DNA from: an uncultured Selenomonas sp.
Lineage (GTDB): Bacteria > Bacillota > Negativicutes > Selenomonadales > Selenomonadaceae
Direction of reading: 5' to 3'
Assembly: GCA_902780535.1 (NCBI GenBank)
Contig: CACZFT010000001.1
Span: 1 to 64,000, forward strand
Length of the DNA: 64,000 nucleotides
The notes beneath the pieces are model-generated. The model saw only the letters and a list, made by a program, of their open reading frames with translations. It did not search any database and was not told the DNA's origin. Each line of letters starts with the position of its first letter. Position 1 is the first letter of the stretch. A program made the translations under genes and the position numbers. This document shows positions 41,613 through 49,313 of this stretch, piece by piece.

Positions 41613-43559
41613 ATGGGCATCCAGCTGAAACCATCCGTGTATGTTTCGGGCATCCTGGCGGGCAAGCTGCTGCTGCGGCCAGCCGTGTATCTTTCCGCGA
41701 TTGTGATGGGGAAGACGAAGATTCAGCCTGCGGTTTTCGTCACTTGTGTCGAAGCCGCACCGAAGACGAAAGTCACAGCAGATACGCGGCGTGACCTCAT
41801 CGTGAGCGTTCTGGCAGATACACGGCGCGACTTGCCTGTGCAAGTGGCTGCCGACACCGAACGGCAGGTCTACGCGCCCGTTGCGAAGATAAATTTTGAC
41901 ACGGCGCGAACGCTCACGAATGACCGCATCCATGATGTGAGGTCGGTTTTCGACACGCGCAGGGATGTCGGCATTGCCCACGTATGCTTCGACCTTCAGA
42001 GGAATCTTTCGCAGACGGTCAAGGCGGAATGGGATACGCATCGCAAGGTCGCCGTGCCAGCCTCCGCGATCGGGGACACGCGCCGCACGCTCAAGAACCG
42101 CGTGACGGTCAAGGCCGACACGCAGCTGCGTGTCCCGTACCGCTTGGACTGCGTGACAGAGGAACGGGAAGAGGGAGAACATCATTTCCTCGAACCGCTC
42201 CGCACGAACGGCATCCGTTCTCTTTTGTTCACGCTCGGGGAACTGACGCTTTCCGACACGTTCCAGCTCGAGACCGTCCGCCCGTTTGTTATCGGGGCCG
42301 CTATCGAAGGGCAGCTCATGGACTACCATTTCCACTTCCTCGTCGAAGAAATCTCGCAGCGCGACCTCGTGCAGAGCGTGAAAGGCATGTATGACCGCGA
42401 CGCGCTGCTCTACACGTCCATCTTCATCACGGTCAAGGAGGCGCAAGTCCTGTACTATGCCTACGAGATTGCGCGGGCAATGGGATGGGAGCTCAGCTTT
42501 CACTGCGACAACTTCATCCCGTCGCAGAACTATGAGCATAGCGGCATGACGTATCAAGACTTCGTCTCGTCGCTGTTCGGCTGGACATCGCGCCTGCCGC
42601 ATCGGCAGGTCAATGTGTTCCTGCGCGGCAATACGCTCCATGTCATCCAGCGCGGGCAGGAGACGAGTACCATCGACATCACGGACTGGCCGCACGGCCG
42701 ACCGACCATCGAGCGGAAGATTGTGCGCTCCGTCTGGAGCAGCGGGAACAACGACAGCCCGAACAACCCGGCACACAACGAGGAAGATGAGGAGCCGATT
42801 CCCTTCAGCGGCACGATTTCCTTCCAGAACATCACGCGCACCTATCGGAACGGCTACCTCGTGGACGAGACGAGCGACAACGGCTACGCGCACTACGCCT
42901 ACGCTGACGGCTACCTGATTGCGAAGCAGACGCACAACACGGACGGCTCCACGAGCATTACGCATTATGCGTACGCCACAACGGCAAATGACTACTATCT
43001 TTTCTGCGAACAGGAGCACGCAACCGACGCCATCGACGATGGCCGCGTCCATGACCGCTACGACTGGAAGGACTGGGACAACAAGAACTTCACCGACCGC
43101 GTGACGTATCACGCGCCGCTCGGCGGCGGCTGGTATGGCACGACCGTCTACGAGGACGGAGAGCTCGTCGGCAGTTCGCTTTCGCAGGGAAAATCAGGCG
43201 GCAAGGCCAGCCAGTACACCATCGAGCAGTCGAACCTCGGTCTCGGCGGGACATACCGTTCGAGCGAGGACGAAGGGCAATCGTGGACGCCGATCGGGAG
43301 CTCCGAGTTTCCCGTCAAGGGCAACGACTACCTCGCCCTGCTTTCCCGCGAGATGGCATGGCTCAACCGAAAGACGCAGGAAACGATTACGCTGGACATT
43401 CAAGCACGGATTCGAAATGGCGTTCCCGACATCCAGCATGTCGTGGATTTTACCGAGCGCATCCGCTTCGAGGGGAACGAGTATTTCCTCGTGTCGAATA
43501 CCGTGGAACTCACGCCGCGCAGCCTGCGGCAGACGATCAAGATGACGAGGTGGTATTAG
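41613..43559 (+). CDS. Baseplate/tail-associated protein with N-terminal DTRR repeats
   Basis: ATG behind GGGGAG; 648 residues. Residues about 55-165 carry roughly nine imperfect copies of a unit (A/F)DTRR(D/T)(L/V) spaced 9-16 residues. The central region (HFLVEEISQRDLVQSVKGMYDRDALLYTSIFITVKEAQVLYYAYEIARAMGW) resembles tail hub/baseplate proteins. The C-terminal part has Tyr/Gly-rich turns (NGYAHYAYADGYLIAKQTHNTDGSTSITHY) like YD-type repeats. Confidence 0.82.
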   Translation: MGIQLKPSVYVSGILAGKLLLRPAVYLSAIVMGKTKIQPAVFVTCVEAAPKTKVTADTRRDLIVSVLADTRRDLPVQVAADTERQVYAPVAKINFDTARTLTNDRIHDVRSVFDTRRDVGIAHVCFDLQRNLSQTVKAEWDTHRKVAVPASAIGDTRRTLKNRVTVKADTQLRVPYRLDCVTEEREEGEHHFLEPLRTNGIRSLLFTLGELTLSDTFQLETVRPFVIGAAIEGQLMDYHFHFLVEEISQRDLVQSVKGMYDRDALLYTSIFITVKEAQVLYYAYEIARAMGWELSFHCDNFIPSQNYEHSGMTYQDFVSSLFGWTSRLPHRQVNVFLRGNTLHVIQRGQETSTIDITDWPHGRPTIERKIVRSVWSSGNNDSPNNPAHNEEDEEPIPFSGTISFQNITRTYRNGYLVDETSDNGYAHYAYADGYLIAKQTHNTDGSTSITHYAYATTANDYYLFCEQEHATDAIDDGRVHDRYDWKDWDNKNFTDRVTYHAPLGGGWYGTTVYEDGELVGSSLSQGKSGGKASQYTIEQSNLGLGGTYRSSEDEGQSWTPIGSSEFPVKGNDYLALLSREMAWLNRKTQETITLDIQARIRNGVPDIQHVVDFTERIRFEGNEYFLVSNTVELTPRSLRQTIKMTRWY

Positions 43560-43772
43560 ATGAATGGCATCCAAGGACTCATGGCAACCATCCGCCAAGG
43601 CATGAAACCGAGAGAACAGCAAGCCATGCGCGGCGTGATCGAAGATGGCCGCGTTCGGATTGGGGCGCGGTCGTATCCCTTCCGTGCCGCCGTCGATTGT
43701 CGGACGGATGACGGCTGCCGCGTCTGGGTGCTGCTGACGGAAGGCGGAAAAGCCATCATCGTGGGAGCGTGA
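43560..43772 (+). CDS. Small baseplate-associated protein, 70 residues
   Basis: ATG directly after the preceding TAG. MNGIQGLMATIRQGMKPREQQAMRGVIEDGRVRIGARSYPFRAAVD is a compact beta-rich pattern ending ALL-TEGGKAIIVGA-like. Translationally coupled to the baseplate protein. Probably a spike tip or plug, but no family is identified. Confidence 0.72.
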   Translation: MNGIQGLMATIRQGMKPREQQAMRGVIEDGRVRIGARSYPFRAAVDCRTDDGCRVWVLLTEGGKAIIVGA

Positions 43773-43776
43773 ATCT

Positions 43777-44973
43777 ATGCGGAGAGCACAAGTTGAAAAA
43801 GTGGATGGAAGGCATGTCTTTGTTGACGGGCACTGGCTGACCTGCATCGGCAACCGCCTCGTCCGCCCCGGCGACCGCGTCTGGGCGGATGGGCGTTGTG
43901 TCTATGGCAACGAGCAGGAAGGCGGAGGCAGCGGCGTCATGACGAGCGGCTGGGTCAAGGGCATTCCCATTCTCATCTACCATCGGTTTTATCTTTTGGC
44001 GCATGAAAAAATCCAGCGCATTGGGCGGAACGAAACCATCGCCAGCATGATTCACCGTAAGAACCACGTTGCTTATTTTTCTGCGAAAGAGTATGTCGTA
44101 GACGCTGATATGGATTCCCAGGGAAATTTCTACGCGATGTCGGGAACTAATGGAATTGAACATATTCCTGCCATGCCCGACGATCTGGGGCCGCAGGACT
44201 TCACCATCACGGTGCGGAAGAATCAGGAAATCCTGCATCGCTTTGACATCTCCCCTTCTTACGAGCAAGTCAAGCAGGAGTGCCTCGCTCTCCGAAATGA
44301 GCTTTCTCTGTTGGAAAATGATACATATTTCCCCAGTTTGTACGGGCATTTTTCGTGCACGAATGGATATATCGATTGCGATGGGCATTGGAGTGCGTGG
44401 CTCCTTTTGGAGTCTTCGGGTGAATTGCAGATTTACAGCCAGGCGGCGGGCGTCATCAAGCTCTACTACATCGATGACGGCAACATGCACCTTCTGATGG
44501 ACACGCGAGGGAAAGTCGTGAGGGGAGAGCCACACATCGTTCGGACGAAGGCGTATTTTGACGGCATCATCGGGCAGAAGTTTCCCATCCACGACGGCTA
44601 CTACTTTACGATACATCCCCATCAGCTCCTCTGGTGGCGAATCGGGCTGCCCAGCGTCGCTGTCTGCACCATCTTCACGCCGGACAATCAAGCCATCTTT
44701 ACGGGGCGTTTCTACATGATTCCGCGTTTCAGTATCCTGCCGCTCGGAAAGGGACGGTATCTCCTGGACGTGAATCACCGCTTGCTGCTGGCATTTGAAA
44801 TGGTGTATCGGGTTGCGGGGTTGTGGGAGGATATGACGCATATCGCACCAGGCATTTATCTCCTCGAGAACGGCAGCCTGACCCTGCTGCTCGAAGGGCG
44901 CAACGATGCGTTCCGCCTCCGCTATCTCAAGGATTATCGGAAATGGGTGCACAGCATCCAGGGAAAGGACTGA
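43777..44973 (+). CDS. Tail fibre/receptor-binding protein candidate
   Basis: ATG, 5 bp after the previous stop, with weak ribosome binding site (translational coupling likely); 398 residues. N-terminal 50 residues match the preceding small gene's style (VFVDGHWLTCIGNRLVRPGDRVWADGRCVYG). The rest (FYAMSGTNGIEHIPAMPDD, YGHFSCTNGYIDCDGHWSAW, GKGRYLLDVNHRLLLAFEMVYRVAG) is beta-rich and AT-richer than its surroundings, typical of exchanged host-range proteins. Last structural gene before the holin. Confidence 0.75.
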   Translation: MRRAQVEKVDGRHVFVDGHWLTCIGNRLVRPGDRVWADGRCVYGNEQEGGGSGVMTSGWVKGIPILIYHRFYLLAHEKIQRIGRNETIASMIHRKNHVAYFSAKEYVVDADMDSQGNFYAMSGTNGIEHIPAMPDDLGPQDFTITVRKNQEILHRFDISPSYEQVKQECLALRNELSLLENDTYFPSLYGHFSCTNGYIDCDGHWSAWLLLESSGELQIYSQAAGVIKLYYIDDGNMHLLMDTRGKVVRGEPHIVRTKAYFDGIIGQKFPIHDGYYFTIHPHQLLWWRIGLPSVAVCTIFTPDNQAIFTGRFYMIPRFSILPLGKGRYLLDVNHRLLLAFEMVYRVAGLWEDMTHIAPGIYLLENGSLTLLLEGRNDAFRLRYLKDYRKWVHSIQGKD

Positions 44974-44977
44974 TTTC

Positions 44978-45370
44978 ATGGATTACTCTCTCGACATCCG
45001 CGCCTGGTCGGCTGGGATAGGGGCCATCGTCGGCGGCTTCGTTGGCGATTACGACCGCCTCGTCCTCGCGCTCGTCATTTTCGTCTCGGTCGACTACATC
45101 ACCGGCGTCCTCTGCGGCATCGCGGAAAAGAAGCTCTCGAGCGAGACAGGCTTTCGCGGCATCTGCCAGAAGGTCTTCATCTTCCTCCTCGTCGGCGTGG
45201 CGAACGCGCTCGACACGCACATCATCGGCAGCGGCAGTGTGCTCCGGAGCGCGGTCATCTGCTTCTACATCTCGAACGAGGGCATCTCGATCATCGAAAA
45301 CGCCGCGAGGATCGGATTGCCCGTGCCCGAGCAGCTGCGGGCGCTGTTGGAACAATTGAAGAAGAAATGA
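44978..45370 (+). CDS. Phage holin (toxin secretion/lysis holin family)
   Basis: The start is the ATG at 44978 (MDYSLDIRAWSAGIGAIVGGFVGDYDRLVLALVIFVSVDYITG); 130 residues. Three hydrophobic segments (about 8-24, 26-45, 68-90) and the VDYITGVLCG and LSSETGFRGICQKV motifs define the Bacteroides/Clostridium-type holin family (PF05105). It lets the amidase (23204-23755) reach the cell wall. A terminator follows. Confidence 0.93.
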   Translation: MDYSLDIRAWSAGIGAIVGGFVGDYDRLVLALVIFVSVDYITGVLCGIAEKKLSSETGFRGICQKVFIFLLVGVANALDTHIIGSGSVLRSAVICFYISNEGISIIENAARIGLPVPEQLRALLEQLKKK

Positions 45371-45376
45371 TTGCTA

Positions 45377-45404
45377 CGCCCGCCGGCCGACGGGCGTTTT
45401 TTTG
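45377..45404 (+). terminator. Terminator of the late operon
   Basis: CGCCCG (45377-45382) pairs with CGGGCG (45391-45396) and is followed by seven T residues. It ends morphogenesis and lysis transcription. Confidence 0.9.
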
Positions 45405-45525
45405 TGCCCGTGAACAAATTCCATGGGAAGCATGTAGAAGCTGGCGGATATTCATGTTATAATAAAATAATAAATTAAGACGAATGACGCATGACGTTGT
45501 TAACATGAAAAAGGGGACTGTTGTG

Positions 45526-48500
45526 ATGAAGCCGTTAGCTCAAATGCTGAAGCCGCGCGATTCTGTGTTTGCGGATACGAATCAGGAAGATGTGCTGAAT
45601 CTCACCGATTTTGCCAAGGGCAAGTATGATGATGCGAAAGAAGCAGAGCGATTTTTCGCGGAAAACTTCACGACGCAGGGTATGCGGATGCTCTGGGACA
45701 TCGTGTTTTCCCGTTGCGCGGGGACGTCGGACACAGGACTCGTGAAGCTCACGCAGGCGATGGGCGGCGGCAAGACGCACTGCATGATCGCGACGGGGCT
45801 GCTTGCAAAGCACCCAGAGCTCAGGGGGCAGAACGGCCTCGGCACGGCCTACCAAAACCTTGGTGAGATCGAAGTCGTGACGATTTCGGGCCGCGAGAAT
45901 TACGAATATGGCATCTGGGGCAGCATCTCCGAGCAACTTGGAGCGTTCGACCTCTTTCAGGAGTACAACAAAAATCTCAAGGCACCGGGCGAAGCGGCGT
46001 GGGTGAACCTCTTCAAGGGGCGGAGGGTGCTCCTGCTCCTCGACGAGCTGCCGCCGTATCTTGATTATGCGCGGGCCGAAAAGGTCGGCAATGCCGATCT
46101 CGCGGTCGTCACGACGCGCGCGCTGTCGAATCTTTTCAGCGCGCTCGGCACCAAAGAGCTCGCGCAGGTCTCTATCGTCATCTCCGACCTCGATGCGGCG
46201 TATGAAAACGGCAGCGAGATGATTCGCGGCGCGTTCGCCCAGCTCGATAATTTGAAATCCGAAGTCGACCGCCAGGCGCGCGACGTGCAGCCGGTCAAGC
46301 ACAATTCCGACGAAGTCTACGACATCATGCGCGTCCGCCTCTTCGAACGCCGCATCTCGCCCGATACCTATGTGCAGGACAAGAACGACATCGCCATCGC
46401 GTACAAGGAAGCCGTCGCGAAAGCGCGCAAGCTGAATCTCACGAACTACGCGGAGACGCTCGTGTATCAAGGCGTGCTCGACTCGTATCCGTTCCATCCA
46501 GGGCTCAAAGCGCTCTATGAGCGCTTCAAGGAAAACGACAGCGTCCGCCAGACGCGCGGGCTCTTGAAGCTCATGCGCCAGATCGTCCGGCAGTTTTACG
46601 AGAGCGGGCTCGCAGATCAAAAGAGCCTCATCAATGTCTACGATTTCGACCTGAACCACGAGCGCATGTTTACGATGATCCGCAACATCAATCCGACGCT
46701 CGAGAATGCGATCAGCCACGATATCGCGAACAAAGGCCGCTCCGTCGCGGAAGCCATCGATAAAGAGCGCGGCGACGGCGAAGACGAAGCCGCCCGCATG
46801 GCGAAGATGCTGCTCGTCTCGTCGCTTTCGACGGCGCTCCAGAGCACGCGCGGCCTCTCCGAGCAGGATGCCTGCGGCTATGCGGCCGAGCCAGGTGTGG
46901 ACTTCGGGAAAATCCAGGACGCGCTCGAAAAGCTCAAAGCCGCGTGCTGGTACATCAAGCAGGACAACCGCGGCCTCCTGTATTTCCAGAATACGAAGAA
47001 CATGGTCGCCGAGATGAATACGCTCATGCAGTCCTACACGCAGGAAAATGCGCGCAAGGAACTGCGGCAGATTCTTCAGGACAATTTCCAGCCGAAGCTC
47101 AAGTCGTGCTATCAGAAGGTTCTTGTTTTTCCCGCCATCGATGAGATCGAGCTCTCCCGCGACGACACCAGCCTGATTATCTTCGAGCCGTCACATACCC
47201 CGGGCCTCCATCCAGACCTTCAGATGTTCTTTGACCAGACATCGTACAAGAACCGCGTGATGTTCCTCTCGGGCGAGCGCGATCTCATGGAAAAGCTCTA
47301 TGAAAACAGCAAGCGCCTCAAGGCCATCGAAAACATCTTCGACCGGATGAGGGCAGAGCACACGCCCGAAAGCGACCAGCAATACGTCGAAGCCGAAGCG
47401 CATCGCGACAAGGCCGTCCAAAGCCTCTTCTCGACGATCCGCGAGACGTTCGTCGTGCTCTATTATCCGACGGGACGTCACGATCAGGCGAAAATCCGCT
47501 CGGCGGATTTCAAGCTGGAGTTTAAGAACAATCATTTTGACGGCGAAGACCAGATCATCAAGTGCTTGACGGACAATCACAAATACAGCGATTTCTCGCA
47601 AGAGGACGCCTTCCTCGAGACGCTGCGCAAGAAATGCGAGCAACGCCTCTTCACGCAGAAGGAAATGCAGTGGGCGACCATCCTCGACCGCGCGGCGACG
47701 AATGCGGCGTGGGAGTGGTATCATCCGCAGCAGATGGAGACGCTCAAAAACGACGCGCTCAAGAAAGACCTCTGGCGCGAAGAGGGAGGCTATCTCGTCA
47801 AAGGGCCGTTCCCGAAAGAGCCGACATCCGTTCAAGTCGAGGACGCCGGATACGATCCGGAGACGGGGACGTTCACGCTGCGCGTGCATGGCATTGGCGG
47901 CACGGTCTACTACGACGTGGGCGCCGAGCCGACGATGGCTTCGACCGCCGTCACGAGCACGCTCTTCACGACGAAGGAGCCCTGCCTCTATTTCGCTTGC
48001 ATCGACGAGACGGGCGAGCGCGAGACGGGGCCTGTGGAGCAGCATATCTGCCATGCGCCCATCCAGTACGGCATCCGCCAGACGACGGAAGGGCCCGTGC
48101 TCTCCTTCGTCGCCAATGAACATTATGACGTGTACTATACGACGGACGGCAGCGAGCCGCGCGAAAACGGCAGCCTGTACGATCAGCAGGGCATCGGCCT
48201 GCCGAAGGACTGCCGCGTCGTGCAAGTCGTCGAGCTCTACGATGGCGAAGTCATCGACCGCAAGACGATTCCCATCGACCAGAAGGTTGCGCCGACGGTG
48301 CAGCCCATTAACGAGGCGCGCCCGCTCGCGTTCGTCTACCGCACGAAGAAGCAGCTCGCGGAGACCGGGGCAGTATATCAGGAGCTCGCCGCGCTCGACC
48401 AGCTTGGCGGCGTGACGATCCAAGGGGCGGTCGCTTGTGTCGTGGACAAGGATGATACCAGGAATTATGCGGAGCTCGCAATCAATGTGCCGACGACGCC

Positions 48501-48687
48501 GAAAAGCGTGCAGGCGTACATCGATCTCGTGCGTGAGCAGAGCTTCCGCACGCGGGAGCGCGAATCGACGCTGACGCTCGATTACAAGAAGCTGCTGTTT
48601 GCAAGCGGTGCGAAGTTCAAAGAGTGGGCGGAGCGCAAGAAAATCGACCTCGCGAAACTCGCGAAAGAAGGAGACATCGAACAATGA
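45526..48687 (+). CDS. DUF499 ATPase, first gene of the right defence cassette
   Basis: The chosen start is the ATG at 45526 (MKPLAQMLKPRDSVF), behind AAAGGGG; earlier in-frame ATGs lack a binding site. 1053 residues. Walker A MGGGKTH (79-85), Walker B VLLLLDELP (168-176) and the arginine-rich C-terminal half of DUF499 proteins. A TATAAT at about 45456 may be its -10. The family is linked with DUF1156 methylases in defence islands. Probably an ATP-driven motor or sensor that couples modification and effector. Confidence 0.9.
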   Translation: MKPLAQMLKPRDSVFADTNQEDVLNLTDFAKGKYDDAKEAERFFAENFTTQGMRMLWDIVFSRCAGTSDTGLVKLTQAMGGGKTHCMIATGLLAKHPELRGQNGLGTAYQNLGEIEVVTISGRENYEYGIWGSISEQLGAFDLFQEYNKNLKAPGEAAWVNLFKGRRVLLLLDELPPYLDYARAEKVGNADLAVVTTRALSNLFSALGTKELAQVSIVISDLDAAYENGSEMIRGAFAQLDNLKSEVDRQARDVQPVKHNSDEVYDIMRVRLFERRISPDTYVQDKNDIAIAYKEAVAKARKLNLTNYAETLVYQGVLDSYPFHPGLKALYERFKENDSVRQTRGLLKLMRQIVRQFYESGLADQKSLINVYDFDLNHERMFTMIRNINPTLENAISHDIANKGRSVAEAIDKERGDGEDEAARMAKMLLVSSLSTALQSTRGLSEQDACGYAAEPGVDFGKIQDALEKLKAACWYIKQDNRGLLYFQNTKNMVAEMNTLMQSYTQENARKELRQILQDNFQPKLKSCYQKVLVFPAIDEIELSRDDTSLIIFEPSHTPGLHPDLQMFFDQTSYKNRVMFLSGERDLMEKLYENSKRLKAIENIFDRMRAEHTPESDQQYVEAEAHRDKAVQSLFSTIRETFVVLYYPTGRHDQAKIRSADFKLEFKNNHFDGEDQIIKCLTDNHKYSDFSQEDAFLETLRKKCEQRLFTQKEMQWATILDRAATNAAWEWYHPQQMETLKNDALKKDLWREEGGYLVKGPFPKEPTSVQVEDAGYDPETGTFTLRVHGIGGTVYYDVGAEPTMASTAVTSTLFTTKEPCLYFACIDETGERETGPVEQHICHAPIQYGIRQTTEGPVLSFVANEHYDVYYTTDGSEPRENGSLYDQQGIGLPKDCRVVQVVELYDGEVIDRKTIPIDQKVAPTVQPINEARPLAFVYRTKKQLAETGAVYQELAALDQLGGVTIQGAVACVVDKDDTRNYAELAINVPTTPKSVQAYIDLVREQSFRTRERESTLTLDYKKLLFASGAKFKEWAERKKIDLAKLAKEGDIEQ

Positions 48688-49313
48688 GGAAGGGCTGCGC
48701 CGGCTTCGGGTACGACCCGAAGGAGACGAGCAATCATTTTTATATCGTGAAGCCGAAAGACCGCACGGAGCCCGTCGAAGTCTACGAGCGCTTCGCGTGG
48801 GCGGACGCGCCCGAGACCGCGCAGCCGCTCGCGGACGCGGATGTTTTGAAGCTTGTCGTGCCTAGGAAAAAGTGGAACGCAGTGCAAAAAGAGGTCACGG
48901 CGGAATTCAACCGCCGCCTCAAAGCGGCGAAGAAGCCCATCGGGAAGTTCGCCGTGGGCGGCACGGCGGTCGAGCGGCAGCTCGGGAAGGAGCTCCTCGT
49001 GCTGCTCTGGGGCATCGAGCACAATGAAGTCCGCGGCATCCCGCGCGCGATCCGCAACTGGCTCGGCCTCCAGCCCGAGGAGCGCTGGTGGCTCTACACG
49101 ATGACGAACGCGACGTCCGGCAAGCTCGGCGACAAGCGCGGCTGGCGCATGGCGCTCCGGTACATCCTCTGCGAGAATCCGGTGGAGGAAGCGCAGGAGA
49201 TCGGCTTGACGTGGAGCGAGGGCAGCTCTCAACCTCCAGCCTCCCTCTCCGAGGGAGGGGGACCGCGAAGCGGTGGTGGGTGTGACGAAGACGGAAAGGG
49301 ACAAAAACAATGA
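48684..49313 (+). CDS. DUF3780 protein
   Basis: ATG at 48684 (MRKGCAGFGYDPKETSNHFYIV) overlapping the DUF499 stop (ATGA); 209 residues. GFGYDPKETSNHFYIVKPKDRTEPVEVYERFAW and RQLGKELLVLLWGIEHNEVRGIPRAIRNWLGL are the DUF3780 pattern. The last 30 residues (SSQPPASLSEGGGPRSGGG...) come from an inserted palindromic repeat (49227-49284). Always found with DUF499 and DUF1156 genes; may bind DNA or the methylase. Confidence 0.87.
   Translation: MRKGCAGFGYDPKETSNHFYIVKPKDRTEPVEVYERFAWADAPETAQPLADADVLKLVVPRKKWNAVQKEVTAEFNRRLKAAKKPIGKFAVGGTAVERQLGKELLVLLWGIEHNEVRGIPRAIRNWLGLQPEERWWLYTMTNATSGKLGDKRGWRMALRYILCENPVEEAQEIGLTWSEGSSQPPASLSEGGGPRSGGGCDEDGKGQKQ
49227..49284 (+). repeat. REP-like palindromic repeat within the DUF3780 3' end
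   Basis: CCTCCCTCTCC-GAGGGAGGGGG and CCGCGAAGCGG form adjacent hairpins, followed by TGGTGGGTGTGACG. This is the look of intergenic REP elements of Firmicutes. It lies in frame and is translated into a Gly/Ser/Pro-rich tail. Confidence 0.65.

Noticed and set aside
45484-45525. Longer start for the DUF499 protein at the ATG at 45484
   Set aside because: No ribosome binding site before 45484 or 45505, whereas AAAGGGG precedes the ATG at 45526 and the family usually begins there.
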